From positions 1-63,456 of the forward strand of contig CAJTQP010000005.1 in NCBI GenBank assembly GCA_910578575.1: DNA of 63,456 nt, in the 5' to 3' direction. Of the stretch, positions 1-8,696 are shown piece by piece. Positions within the stretch are counted from its first letter, which is position 1. Every line of letters starts with the position of its first letter. This DNA is from an uncultured Oscillospiraceae bacterium (GTDB taxonomy: Bacteria > Bacillota > Clostridia > Oscillospirales > Oscillospiraceae). The position numbers and the translations under genes are program-made. The notes below the pieces were generated by a model. The model searched no databases. It was given only the letters and a program-made list of their open reading frames with translations, and was not told where the DNA came from.

Positions 1-286
1 GGGCATTGGCCACCAGCTCCCGCTGCATGGCCGCATCGTCATGGATACGGTCCGCCTCGATCATCTCCACCAGGGCATCCAGTTGATTCAAGCGCAGGCC
101 AATGGTGGTCTCAAAGTGCTTGGAAATTTGCTGGCTCATACTGGACATATACAGCGCCCCCACCTCGTTGATGGTGCGCGTGCTCTGGGTGCGCATGTGG
201 AACGCCAGGAAGGAAAAGACAAAAACACACAGAAGCGCCACAGCCACCAAACTAGAGATCAGGAAGCGTGTCGTTTTGTTTTTCAT
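1..286 (-). CDS. N-terminus of a membrane-anchored sensor protein (truncated by window edge)
   Basis: Translating the minus strand from the ATG at 286 gives about 95 residues with no stop before the edge. A short basic start (MKNKTTRF) is followed by one hydrophobic segment at residues 8-30, then a soluble, probably extracytoplasmic stretch rich in Gln/Asn/Glu (for example MSSMSQQISKHFETT). This is how Cache-type sensor kinases or diguanylate cyclases begin; the catalytic part is outside the window, so the class is inferred. The start overlaps the stop of the Hpt gene by 4 bp (ATGA), so the two are translationally coupled, which favours a sensor kinase in the same phosphorelay or c-di-GMP operon. 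Confidence 0.6.
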   Translation of the reverse strand, partial: MKNKTTRFLISSLVAVALLCVFVFSFLAFHMRTQSTRTINEVGALYMSSMSQQISKHFETTIGLRLNQLDALVEMIEADRIHDDAAMQRELVANA

Positions 287-645
287 GCTCCGTTTTCCTC
301 CTGGAAGGTCCGAATGGCCTGGATGGTACGCTGATAATCCTCCCGCGTCCGCTTCACCAGGCTGTCGGCCTCAGGCGTATGCCCCCCTCGCAACGCCTCA
401 CACAGTTCACTGCTGGAGTCCCCAAGGGCAAGAAAGCTCAAGTTCTGGCACACGCCCTTGATGGTGTGGGCCGCCCGGAAGGCCTCTCCCCAGTCCTCCT
501 TCTCAAAAGAACTGTTGAGCAGGTCGTAGCTGCCGTCGTTGAGGAATTTCAACACGAACTTCTGCACCAGGCGTTCACTGCGCAACCGGCCAATGGCTTC
601 CTCATAGTCCCCGCCCAGGGCGTCATAGCATTCTTTCAGCGTCAT
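283..645 (-). CDS. Hpt (histidine phosphotransfer) domain protein
   Basis: A 120-residue all-helical protein, the usual size of a stand-alone Hpt module. The signature HxxKG is present as AHTIKG, with the phospho-accepting histidine at about residue 60. Hpt proteins relay phosphate between receiver domains in multistep phosphorelays in the cytoplasm. It lies 22 bp after the REC-HD-GYP-GGDEF gene and overlaps the next membrane-sensor gene by 4 bp, so all three are probably one operon; the receiver of the upstream protein and a possible receiver on the truncated sensor are natural partners (inference). Confidence 0.85.
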   Translation of the reverse strand: MTLKECYDALGGDYEEAIGRLRSERLVQKFVLKFLNDGSYDLLNSSFEKEDWGEAFRAAHTIKGVCQNLSFLALGDSSSELCEALRGGHTPEADSLVKRTREDYQRTIQAIRTFQEENGA

Positions 646-667
646 TATCCAGCACTCTCCTTCATTT

Positions 668-2752
668 TTATTGTCCTTGTCCTGCTTCGCTGTCGATGGG
701 TGAGATAGCCGAGAGGGTCTTTCCCATGCTCTCGTCGTAGAAACGGTAGTGTCCCCGTCCGGAACGCTTCACCGTGTAAAGGGCCTGGTCCGCCGCATGG
801 AAGAGGGTCTCATAATCCGTCCCCACCTTCTCCGTGGTGGCCACGCCGATGCTCACAGACAGGGGGAAGTTCTCATACTGTCCGGTCACCGAATTAAAAA
901 TACGTTGGATGGCAGGTTCCACCTCCATCTTGCACTCCAGGAATACCACCATCTCGTCCCCGCCCACACGGGCGGCGATGTCTCCGCCGCGGGTATTTTG
1001 GCGCAGCTTATCGGCCATGTAGATGAGCACCTGGTCCCCGAAGCTATGTCCATAGTTGTCGTTGGCGGATTTGAAATGGTCCAGGTCCAGGATCGCCAGG
1101 GCAAAGCGCCCCTCCGGCCGCTCGTCCAGCCGTTCCTGGATGCGCTTTTTGGCGGTGGCATGGTTCAAGAGCCCCGTCATGGCGTCGTGGGTGGCCAACC
1201 GCTCCAGGTTATCCAGGTGCACCCTGGAGTCGTGGATGTCGATGGCCTTGCCGATGGCCCCGGTATAACGAGGGGGCTCATCGGGGGACCAGATGGCCCG
1301 CGCCAGGATCCGCGTCCAGCGGGAGGCGTCCTTACTGTAATGAATCAAGCAGTCGAAGGCCACTGTGGGCTGGCCGGGGGTGGTGGCCCGGAGGGCATCC
1401 GCCAAACCGCGCCAGCCGTCCTTGCCGATGAGCTCTATCACCCGTGGGTCGTTCTCCGGCTCCATGACGATCTCCTCCAGCCCCAGGGTCTCCGCGCCCC
1501 AGGCAGACAGAGTGACCATCGGCGGCTGAAGGGTAAACTCAAACTGGATCTCCTTGCTCAGGTCCGCGAAGAAGTTATACTTCATGCGCTCATGCTCCAG
1601 CAGCTGCAAGGTCCGCTCGGAGGCGGTGAGCTCCTCATACTTGTGCATTTCCCTGGCAATATTTTGCATCTCCCGCTGGTTGCGGCGGAACACGCTGTCG
1701 TCCCGCAGCTCCTCCTGGATGCCATCGGCGCACTCCTGCAAGCACTCCAGCAGCAGGGGGTTGAAGGTCCCGCACTCGCCGTTGAGAATCATCGACACAG
1801 CCTTTTCATGGGAGAAGGCCTTCTTATATACCCGCTCGCTGGTCAGCGCGTCATACACATCCGCCAAAGCCACGATCTGGGCGGAGATGGGGATCTCATC
1901 CCCCTTCAGCCCGTCGGGATACCCCCGGCCGTCGTAGCGCTCATGGTGCCAGCGGCAGATCCCATAGGCCGTCTTCACCAAAGGTTCATCCTGGTGGATG
2001 GGCAGCCCCGCCAGCATCTCCGCCCCCACCATGGAGTGGGTCTTCATGACTTCAAACTCCTCCGGCGTGAGCCGCCCCGGCTTGTTGAGCACGTGCTCGT
2101 CAATGGAAATCTTCCCCACGTCGTGGAGGGCAGAGGCGGTGCTGATGATGGAGATGTCCGTCTGCGTGAGATGGTAACGGTCCGTCTTGTGCATCAGCAC
2201 ATTCAGCAGCATCTCCGTGAGGATCTGCACATGGCGCACATGCAAGCCACTCTCGCCGTTGCGAAATTCCACGATGTTGCTGAGAATGTCGATCATCAAG
2301 CTGCTGCGATGTTCCTTCTCGTAGATCTGATCCGCCACCAGGGACACCAGCTTTTTCTGCTTGGTATAGAGCAGGATGGTGTTCACCACCCGGCGGTGGA
2401 CCAGCAGTGCGTCGAAGGGCCGGCTGATAAAGTCCGTCACCCCCAACTCAAAGGCCCGCTCCACGTGGGAGGAGCCCCGCTTGGCGGAGATCATGATGAC
2501 CGGGATTTCCTCGATCCAGTGATAGCGATTCATTGCGGTCAACACGCCAAAGCCATCCAGATTGGGCATCACAATGTCCAGAAGCACCAGGGCGATCTCA
2601 TGGCCATGCTGCTGTAGCATCGCCACACCTTCGTTGCCGTCCTCTGCCTCCATGATCTCATACTCCTCTCCCAGCATATCCGCTAGGATAGAGCGGTTCA
2701 TTTCTGAGTCATCTACGATCAAGATTTTCTGCTTATCCGCGTGTCTTTCCAT
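668..2752 (-). CDS. Response regulator with HD-GYP, PAS-like and GGDEF domains (dual c-di-GMP enzyme)
   Basis: 694 residues. Receiver domain 8-125 with acidic pair D14-D15, phospho-acceptor D59 (LLDIVMPNLDG) and the following lysine. HD-GYP domain about 150-340: HD at 210-211, HHE at 269-271 and intact GYP at 277-279. A PAS-like region spans about 385-510. The C-terminal GGDEF domain (about 515-675) has the variant signature GGDEM at 597-601, and an RxxD inhibitory-site motif (RGGD, 588-591) exactly five residues upstream. HD-GYP proteins hydrolyse c-di-GMP and GGDEF proteins make it, so both activities look possible in one receiver-controlled protein; GGDEM still keeps the catalytic GGDE core. 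First gene of the operon with the Hpt protein, downstream of the promoter at 2876-2905. Confidence 0.88.
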   Translation of the reverse strand: MERHADKQKILIVDDSEMNRSILADMLGEEYEIMEAEDGNEGVAMLQQHGHEIALVLLDIVMPNLDGFGVLTAMNRYHWIEEIPVIMISAKRGSSHVERAFELGVTDFISRPFDALLVHRRVVNTILLYTKQKKLVSLVADQIYEKEHRSSLMIDILSNIVEFRNGESGLHVRHVQILTEMLLNVLMHKTDRYHLTQTDISIISTASALHDVGKISIDEHVLNKPGRLTPEEFEVMKTHSMVGAEMLAGLPIHQDEPLVKTAYGICRWHHERYDGRGYPDGLKGDEIPISAQIVALADVYDALTSERVYKKAFSHEKAVSMILNGECGTFNPLLLECLQECADGIQEELRDDSVFRRNQREMQNIAREMHKYEELTASERTLQLLEHERMKYNFFADLSKEIQFEFTLQPPMVTLSAWGAETLGLEEIVMEPENDPRVIELIGKDGWRGLADALRATTPGQPTVAFDCLIHYSKDASRWTRILARAIWSPDEPPRYTGAIGKAIDIHDSRVHLDNLERLATHDAMTGLLNHATAKKRIQERLDERPEGRFALAILDLDHFKSANDNYGHSFGDQVLIYMADKLRQNTRGGDIAARVGGDEMVVFLECKMEVEPAIQRIFNSVTGQYENFPLSVSIGVATTEKVGTDYETLFHAADQALYTVKRSGRGHYRFYDESMGKTLSAISPIDSEAGQGQ

Positions 2753-2875
2753 CGTATCCCCCCTAAATATCCTAAAGTATGACCCGTCCCACGGCCTGTG
2801 GCCGGAACCAAGGGTCAGCTTATTTCTCTATCTTTCAACGCCCTGGGAAAAGGGCAGCCTATTCGCGCAGCTTGA

Positions 2876-2905
2876 ATTATACCACAGTCCCCCACAGAAA
2901 GACAA
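2876..2905 (-). promoter_or_regulatory. Sigma-A promoter for the c-di-GMP operon
   Basis: On the minus strand, -35 TTGTCT (2900-2905), 18-bp spacer, consensus -10 TATAAT (2876-2881). It points at the gene starting at 2752, leaving a leader of about 115 nt. The intergenic stretch 2753-3078 also holds the divergent promoter at 2997-3025 and no further gene that I can support. Confidence 0.6.
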
Positions 2906-2996
2906 GTTGGTATTTGTAAATTCCTGTGGAAAGTGCAGGAATTTCCCGCCCTGCCTGCCTTCTCCGACAGCTTCCCCCCTGAGAAAAAGGGGCCGG

Positions 2997-3025
2997 TTGC
3001 AAAAGAGGCCAGGATTTGGTATAAT
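2997..3025 (+). promoter_or_regulatory. Sigma-A promoter for the Gtr glycosylation operon
   Basis: -35 TTGCAA (2997-3002), 17-bp spacer, consensus -10 TATAAT (3020-3025), ending 53 bp before the glycosyltransferase start. It is divergent to the promoter of the c-di-GMP operon. Confidence 0.7.
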
Positions 3026-3078
3026 TTGAACCACATTCTTTACAATGGAATCCAGCACGGAAAGGAACGGGTGGTATT

Positions 3079-4050
3079 TTGGCGCAACATAACACAGAAA
3101 AAACAGTGGACCTTTCCCTGGTGGTCCCCTGCTTCAACGAGGCAGGGAACGTACAGCGGTTCCAGGAGGAGGTCATGGCCACCTTCGCCTCCAGCGGCCT
3201 GACCTATGAGTTGGTGTTCGTGGACGACGGCAGCCGGGACGGCACCCTATCCGCCCTGCGCGCATTGCACCAAGCTGCCGCCTGCCCCATACAAGTGCTC
3301 AGCTTCTCCCGGAACTTCGGCAAGGAGGCCGCCATGCTGGCGGGGCTGGGGGCAACACAGGGGGAGCTCATCGCCCTCATCGACGCCGATCTCCAACAGC
3401 CCCCGGCGCGGGTGCTGGACATGGTGCATATCCTCCAGGAAGAGCCCCAGTATGACTGCGTGGCAGCCTTTCAGGAAAAGCGGCGGGAGGGGGCCCTCCA
3501 GGGCTTTTTGAAAAAGAGCTTCTACCGCCTCATCAACCGCTTCTCCGACGTAGACTTTGTGGAGAACGCCAGCGACTTTCGTACCATGCGCCGCCCGGTG
3601 GCGGAGGCCCTCCTGCGGATGGGGGAATCCCACCGCTTCTCCAAGGGCCTGTTTTCCTGGGTGGGCTTTGCCACAAAATACATTCCCTACCAGGCCCGCG
3701 CCCGGACGGAGGGGACCACCAAGTGGTCCCTGATCAAGCTCTTCCGCTACGCCTGGGACGGCATCCTCAGCTTCTCCACCGCTCCCATCAAAATTGCCAT
3801 CTATCTGGGGCTGATCTGCGCACTGTTGTCCGCCGCCTATCTGGTGGTGGTGCTGGTGCAGAAGCTGGCCTTCTCCATCGCCGTCCCCGGCTACGCCACC
3901 ATCGTCTGTCTCATCCTGCTCCTGGGGGGCTTGCAGCTCTTTTTCCTGGGGATCTTGGGGGAGTACATCGGGCGGATCTATATCCAGGTGAAGCAGCGTC
4001 CCCCCTATCTGGTGAAAGAACATCTGAATTGGAGTGATCCCAAGCCATGA
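3079..4050 (+). CDS. GT2 family glycosyltransferase (GtrB / polyprenyl-phosphate glycosyltransferase type)
   Basis: 323 residues starting at a TTG; no in-frame ATG precedes the conserved core. The N-terminal GT-A fold shows VVPCFNEAGN, DDGSRDGT and the metal-binding LIDADLQQPP; two hydrophobic segments near 235-300 anchor the C-terminus. This architecture is that of GtrB/DPM1-like enzymes, which charge undecaprenyl phosphate with a sugar on the cytoplasmic face. Downstream are two GtrC-like polytopic proteins and a GtrA-like flippase candidate, so the operon probably adds a sugar side chain to a surface polymer. The stop overlaps the next start by 4 bp. Confidence 0.88.
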   Translation: MAQHNTEKTVDLSLVVPCFNEAGNVQRFQEEVMATFASSGLTYELVFVDDGSRDGTLSALRALHQAAACPIQVLSFSRNFGKEAAMLAGLGATQGELIALIDADLQQPPARVLDMVHILQEEPQYDCVAAFQEKRREGALQGFLKKSFYRLINRFSDVDFVENASDFRTMRRPVAEALLRMGESHRFSKGLFSWVGFATKYIPYQARARTEGTTKWSLIKLFRYAWDGILSFSTAPIKIAIYLGLICALLSAAYLVVVLVQKLAFSIAVPGYATIVCLILLLGGLQLFFLGILGEYIGRIYIQVKQRPPYLVKEHLNWSDPKP

Positions 4051-5876
4051 ACACCCCACCCAAAGGAAAACTCCACGCCCGCCCCCTAAGCCAGTGGGCG
4101 GACCTTCTCCTGCTGGCGGTGGCCTTCCTGGCCCTTTTGCTACTCACCGCCAAAATCACCATTTACTGTGACGACTACTTCTACGGCCTCTTCTTCCGAA
4201 ACGGTTGGAGCGGCTTTTGGGATATGACCGTCTGGCACTATCTGAACTTCAACGGCCGAGCCTTCGTCCACTTCATGGCGGAGGTGGCCCTGATTTTTGA
4301 CACCAAGCTGTTTATCCTCCTCAATCCCCTGATGCTGGCAGTGGCCTTCCTGTTGGGCAGCCGCTTGCAGTCCGGTAAAACCCCCTGGCGGTTCCTGCTC
4401 TCCCTCAGCGCCGTGGGGATGACGGTGGTGATGGCCCTGCCCATCCAGTTTCTAAATACCTCCCTGCTGTGGATCTCCGCCTCCTTCAATTACCTCTTCC
4501 CCATCTTCTTCCTGATGTTGGCCCTCTGGCGGCTTCAACGGGACACGGAGAAGAGACGGCTCCACCCCCTGACCATGGTGCTGATTTTCCTGGCCGGGGC
4601 CACCACGGAGCAGAGCGGTTTGGCCGCCATCGTCTGTCTGGGAGGCTGGAGCTTCCTGTGTTGGCTGCGGAAAAAAATCCCCCTCTGGCAGGGGTTTTTG
4701 CCGGTACTTCTCTCCGGGGCAGGCTACGCCTCGGTGATCTTCGCCCCTGGCACCTGGGTGCGGGTGGGGAATGAGCGGGGGGGCGGTTTTCTCTCCTTCC
4801 TGGCAGACCCGGAGGAGCTTTTTGGCCGCTTCCGCCTGGCCACCAACTACTTCACCGGGGAGCAGGGGGTCCCCCTGTTGATCCTGCTGCTGTGCCTGTT
4901 GTTGACGGCCCACGTCCTGTTGACCCACCGCTCCCCCAAGGTCCTGCTCTCCGGGGCCGTGGTGGCGGTGATCTATCTCCTGCTGCGGCAGAGCGGGTCC
5001 TATCTCCTGGCCAGTATCCTGGCGGTGCTGTTCCTGCTCCTGGCCTCCCTGGTCTATCTTCTCCGGCACGAAACCACCCTCCGGGGCCTGCTGATGCTGG
5101 GAATGCTGGCCTCTCAGCTGGTGATGATCCTGAACTCCTCCGCCGCCCCTCGGACGGCGGTGCCCGCCATTTTGTTGCTGCTGATCGTAAGTATCTCCCT
5201 GCTGGCAGAGTGTTTGGCGTGCTTACGGGCCCTGCCTCAGTGGGGTGTCTCCCTGCTGGCGGTGGCAGCGATGGCGGCCCTATTCCCCCTCTACCTCACC
5301 ACCTACCAGGGCTATGCCGCCAACCAGGTCATCAACCAGGCCAACGAACAGGCCCTGCGGCAGCACGACCAGGAGCCCATCGTCCTAAACCTGAGCCTGA
5401 ACCGGGACTACCGCCACCTGATGTTCTTCGACAGCCGGGCCTATATGGACTACGCCCTGGAATACTACGGCGTCACCTCGGAAAAAATCACCTACACCGG
5501 CAGTGAGCTCTCCCTCTCCGGCCTCTATAACGGCCAGCGGGCCGGCCTGCCCGCCTTCCGGGACGGCGGCACTCTCTTCCTCCCCATCCAGGACATCGCC
5601 CGGCTGTGCGGCGGGGACGGGGAGTGGAACTATGACTACCACGGCACGGTGATCTGGCTGGACCAGCAGAGCTATCTCTTCCTCCCCAGTGGGGAGGTCT
5701 ACCCCTGGGATATGGCCGCCCAGTGCCCTGGCCCAGAGGTCATCTATTCTGATGTACGCTGCTTCTACACCTATTATGCTCCGGCAGAGCTGTTCCAGCA
5801 GCTCTTCGGCATCACCCTCCACTACAACGAAGGGGAAAACATCTACTACGTCCAGCGGGAGGAACTGCCATCATGA
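4047..5876 (+). CDS. Polytopic GtrC-like membrane protein with C-terminal stalk-like domain (copy 1)
   Basis: 609 residues. After a short basic N-terminus, about a dozen hydrophobic segments fill residues 15-420. Between the first two is the conserved DDYFYG near residue 38, resembling the acidic motif of GT-C or DUF6056-type transferases. The last about 110 residues are soluble and contain a LFLPIQDIARLCGG motif followed by beta-strand-like repeats, reminiscent of the copper-amine-oxidase N-terminal stalk domain of clostridial surface proteins. Likely role: transfers the lipid-linked sugar outside the membrane (inference). It overlaps both neighbours by 4 bp and is paralogous to the next gene. 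Confidence 0.7.
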   Translation: MNTPPKGKLHARPLSQWADLLLLAVAFLALLLLTAKITIYCDDYFYGLFFRNGWSGFWDMTVWHYLNFNGRAFVHFMAEVALIFDTKLFILLNPLMLAVAFLLGSRLQSGKTPWRFLLSLSAVGMTVVMALPIQFLNTSLLWISASFNYLFPIFFLMLALWRLQRDTEKRRLHPLTMVLIFLAGATTEQSGLAAIVCLGGWSFLCWLRKKIPLWQGFLPVLLSGAGYASVIFAPGTWVRVGNERGGGFLSFLADPEELFGRFRLATNYFTGEQGVPLLILLLCLLLTAHVLLTHRSPKVLLSGAVVAVIYLLLRQSGSYLLASILAVLFLLLASLVYLLRHETTLRGLLMLGMLASQLVMILNSSAAPRTAVPAILLLLIVSISLLAECLACLRALPQWGVSLLAVAAMAALFPLYLTTYQGYAANQVINQANEQALRQHDQEPIVLNLSLNRDYRHLMFFDSRAYMDYALEYYGVTSEKITYTGSELSLSGLYNGQRAGLPAFRDGGTLFLPIQDIARLCGGDGEWNYDYHGTVIWLDQQSYLFLPSGEVYPWDMAAQCPGPEVIYSDVRCFYTYYAPAELFQQLFGITLHYNEGENIYYVQREELPS

Positions 5877-7717
5877 TCCACAAGCCGCAAAACACATCAG
5901 GTAAGGGCTTGTTCTGGGGAGGCGCCGCGGTCTTGCTCCTGGCCATGCTCCTGCAACTGGCAGTGAACGTCCACCTCACCGTCTACTCCGACGACTATTG
6001 GTACGGCACCTTCTTCCAGGACGGCTTCCATGGCTTCCTGCGCCATACCTGGGACCACTACCAGAACACCAACGGCCGGGTGTATGTGCACCTCCTCATC
6101 CCCATCCTGCTCTTGGCAGACACCAAGCTCTTTGCCCTCCTCAGCCCCATCCTCACGGCGCTGATCCTGCTCCTGGGCCTGCGGATCCAGAACAAAGCCA
6201 TGGGCCGGGGGGCACTGCTTCTGGCCGGGGGACTGTCCCTGCTGTCCCTGTTGGGCAGCGAGATCCAATACCTGCGTATGGCCCTCTACTGGCTCTCCGC
6301 CTTTTTCAACTACGCCTTTCCCCTGCTCTTCCCTCTGTTGGTGCTGTGGCTTATGGAGCGCTTCCAAACCGAAGCACCCCGGAAGCGGGGTCTGTTCCTC
6401 CTGTGCCTGTGTGCCCTGCTGGCCGGGGCGGGGACGGAGCAGTGCGGCCTAGTGTCTCTGGTACTGGTGTGGGGGTACTGGTTCCTCAGCCGGAAGGAGG
6501 CCCCCAAGACAGCCCGTCTCTGGCTGGCCCCCCTGTTCACCAGCTTGGGCTATCTCACCATCCTCACCGCCCCCGGTAGCCATGCCCGGATGGGCCGGGG
6601 CATCGACGGCGGGGTATTCAGCGTCTTAGACCCATCGGTGTTCATGACCCGCTTCTTCGACGTGATGCACTATCTCTGCGGTTTCCCCTTCTGGAACATT
6701 CTCTTCGCCTGCTTCTGCCTGTTCCTGGCTCTGTTATACTGGACGGACCGCAGCCTGCCCCAGCACCTGCTCTACGGCTTCCCGGTGGCGGCCCTGGTGC
6801 TGATTCTGGCCCTCACCGGCCTGGAAAAGCCCCTGGCCATCCTGACAGTGGTGTTCACCCTATATGCTGCCGTCACCCTCCTGCTCCAGCCTAGCTACCG
6901 GCAGACGGGCCTGCTGCTTTTGGGGGCCGGGGCATCGGTGATGATGCTCATCATCACCACCCTCTACTACGCCCGGACCTTTTTCCCCTGCCTGCTGCTG
7001 TTTTTGGCGGTGTGCTGGAGCCTGCTGTTCCGTCTGCTGGACCACTGCCCCCGCCTTCCCAGTACAGTGGTCTGCGCCCTGCTGGCGGTGGTGTTTCTCC
7101 TGCGCTATGTGCCCATCTACCAGGGCTATGCCGCCAACGATGCCGTGGTGCAGAAAAACCTCCAGGCCATCGAGGACAGCCGCAGCAGCGGGGAACTGGC
7201 GCTGAGCATCGACCTGGACCCGGACTACCGCTTCACCATGTTCTATGAGGGGAGCTATTTCCTGGAAAACTTCCTGCAATACTACCACCTTCCCCAGGAC
7301 ATCCCCCTTCGCTTCACCAGCGAGGAATGGGATGTCAGCAACCTCCGGGTGGGGGACGCGGTGAGCACCTTCCCCACCTTGGAGATGGACGGTGAGCTCC
7401 TGGTCCCCCTGGAGTTCCTCTTCCAGGCATCTGGCCACCCCTGCGTGTTCTACTGGACGGACCTCCACTTTGAGCTCAGCTACGGCGGGACGGATTATGC
7501 CCTCTACAGCGACGGTTCTCTCCTGCGCCACCTCCCCGACGGCGGCGTGGAACCCGTGGGCTACTGCGTCCCCCGGATGCCCCACTCCTACACCTATACC
7601 CTGCTCTACCTCTCCGCCCAGGACCTGGAGCGCTGCTTCGGCATCACCCTGTCCTACGATGAGGAAACCGATACCTACGTATATAAGGGAAGCTTTTCCC
7701 AAACTCAGGAGGCATAA
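5873..7717 (+). CDS. Polytopic GtrC-like membrane protein with C-terminal stalk-like domain (copy 2)
   Basis: 614 residues with the same layout as the preceding gene: DDYWYG near residue 42, many membrane helices, the shared YQGYAAN segment, and a soluble C-terminus with LLVPLEFLFQASGHP and a closing FGITLSYDEE that matches FGITLHYNEG in copy 1. The tandem pair looks like an old duplication with divergence, perhaps giving two acceptor or sugar specificities (inference). Start ATG overlaps the previous stop by 4 bp; 3 bp then separate it from the following TTG-started gene. Confidence 0.7.
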   Translation: MIHKPQNTSGKGLFWGGAAVLLLAMLLQLAVNVHLTVYSDDYWYGTFFQDGFHGFLRHTWDHYQNTNGRVYVHLLIPILLLADTKLFALLSPILTALILLLGLRIQNKAMGRGALLLAGGLSLLSLLGSEIQYLRMALYWLSAFFNYAFPLLFPLLVLWLMERFQTEAPRKRGLFLLCLCALLAGAGTEQCGLVSLVLVWGYWFLSRKEAPKTARLWLAPLFTSLGYLTILTAPGSHARMGRGIDGGVFSVLDPSVFMTRFFDVMHYLCGFPFWNILFACFCLFLALLYWTDRSLPQHLLYGFPVAALVLILALTGLEKPLAILTVVFTLYAAVTLLLQPSYRQTGLLLLGAGASVMMLIITTLYYARTFFPCLLLFLAVCWSLLFRLLDHCPRLPSTVVCALLAVVFLLRYVPIYQGYAANDAVVQKNLQAIEDSRSSGELALSIDLDPDYRFTMFYEGSYFLENFLQYYHLPQDIPLRFTSEEWDVSNLRVGDAVSTFPTLEMDGELLVPLEFLFQASGHPCVFYWTDLHFELSYGGTDYALYSDGSLLRHLPDGGVEPVGYCVPRMPHSYTYTLLYLSAQDLERCFGITLSYDEETDTYVYKGSFSQTQEA

Positions 7718-7720
7718 ACC

Positions 7721-8182
7721 TTGATACTAGATACACCCTTCAAACAGTTGGCCGCAGTCTTTCTGCTCTCCATGGTCCCGGTGATCGAGCTCCGGGGCGC
7801 GGTCCCTGCGGCAATGCTCTATGATTTCCCCTGGGAGGTGGCCTATCTGGTCACAGTGGTGGGGAACATGGTGCCGGTCCCCTTCATCATCCTCTTCGCC
7901 CGGAAGATCATCAACTGGATGAAGCGCTGGGAGAAGCTGCGCACCCTGGCCCACAAGCTGGAGCAAAAGGCCCACCGCAACAGCAAGAAGCTGGAGCGCT
8001 TCCGCTGGCTTGGGCTGTGCTTCCTGGTGGCCATCCCCCTGCCCGGCACCGGCGCCTGGACCGGCGCTTTGGTGGCCTCTGTGCTGCAAATGCGCCTGCG
8101 GGACGCCATCTCCGCCATCGGCGTGGGCTGCATGATCGCCGGGATCATCGTCACCCTCATCAGCTACGGGATCCTGGGATAA
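7721..8182 (+). CDS. Small multidrug-export-family (COG2426) membrane protein
   Basis: 153 residues from a TTG start with an AGGAGG ribosome site ending 9 bp upstream. It shows PVIELRGAVPAAM near the N-terminus, a loop with many charged residues (about 65-90) and a Gly-rich PLPGTGAWTGAL before the last helices: the pattern of COG2426 small multi-drug export proteins. The biochemical role of this family is poorly defined. It lies inside the Gtr operon between the GtrC-like pair and the GtrA-like gene, so a role in lipid-linked sugar export is conceivable but only inferred. Confidence 0.75.
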   Translation: MILDTPFKQLAAVFLLSMVPVIELRGAVPAAMLYDFPWEVAYLVTVVGNMVPVPFIILFARKIINWMKRWEKLRTLAHKLEQKAHRNSKKLERFRWLGLCFLVAIPLPGTGAWTGALVASVLQMRLRDAISAIGVGCMIAGIIVTLISYGILG

Positions 8183-8193
8183 GAGGTGCCGCC

Positions 8194-8616
8194 ATGAAAC
8201 GATATTGGGATCGCCTGTGGCAGAGCTCCCTGGTCCGCTTTGGCCTAGTGGGGGTGCTGAACACCGTGGTGGGCACCACCATCATGTTCGTGCTCTACAA
8301 CAAGCTCCACTGTACCTATTGGCAGTCCTCTTTTGCCAACTACTTCTTTGGCAGCATCCTGAGCTTCTTCCTCAACAAATACTTCACCTTCCGCAGTAAG
8401 AAACGCTCCTGGGGCGAGGTGGTGCGCTTTGTCATCAACATCGCCGTGTGCTATCTCCTGGCCTATGGCATCTCCAAGCCCCTGATGCTCCACCTGCTCT
8501 CTGGCCAGTCCCAGCAATTCCGGGAGAACGTGGCCATGCTCTTTGGCATGGTGCTCTTTGTGGCCCTGAACTACATCGGCCAGCGGTTCTTCACCTTCCG
8601 AAAGGAGAACTCATAA
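8194..8616 (+). CDS. GtrA-like flippase family protein
   Basis: 140 residues from ATG 8194, preceded by AAGAGGTG. Four predicted membrane helices, with the family hallmarks FGLVGVLNTVVG, NYFFGSILSFFLNKYFTF and a closing NYIGQRFFTFRK. GtrA proteins are thought to flip undecaprenyl-phosphate-linked sugars across the membrane. It is the last gene of the Gtr operon and is followed by a strong terminator. A longer reading upstream overlaps the previous gene and is not needed. Confidence 0.85.
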   Translation: MKRYWDRLWQSSLVRFGLVGVLNTVVGTTIMFVLYNKLHCTYWQSSFANYFFGSILSFFLNKYFTFRSKKRSWGEVVRFVINIAVCYLLAYGISKPLMLHLLSGQSQQFRENVAMLFGMVLFVALNYIGQRFFTFRKENS

Positions 8617-8619
8617 CGC

Positions 8620-8670
8620 ATATCAAACAGGACCGGCGCGGAGAGCTTCCGCGCCGGTCCTGTTTGATAT
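8620..8670. terminator. Perfect 21-bp stem bidirectional terminator
   Basis: Arms 8620-8640 and 8650-8670 are exact reverse complements around a 9-nt loop; the stem is GC-rich in the middle (GACCGGCGCG) and AT-rich at the base. It separates the Gtr operon from the convergent anti-sigma gene. Confidence 0.85.
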
Positions 8671-8696
8671 ATTATCGTGATGCAGTGATTGTTGTA

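Noticed and set aside
749..2617. 622-codon plus-strand frame opposite the REC-HD-GYP-GGDEF gene
   Set aside because: The minus strand encodes a protein with clear catalytic motifs over the same range; the plus frame has no recognisable domain.
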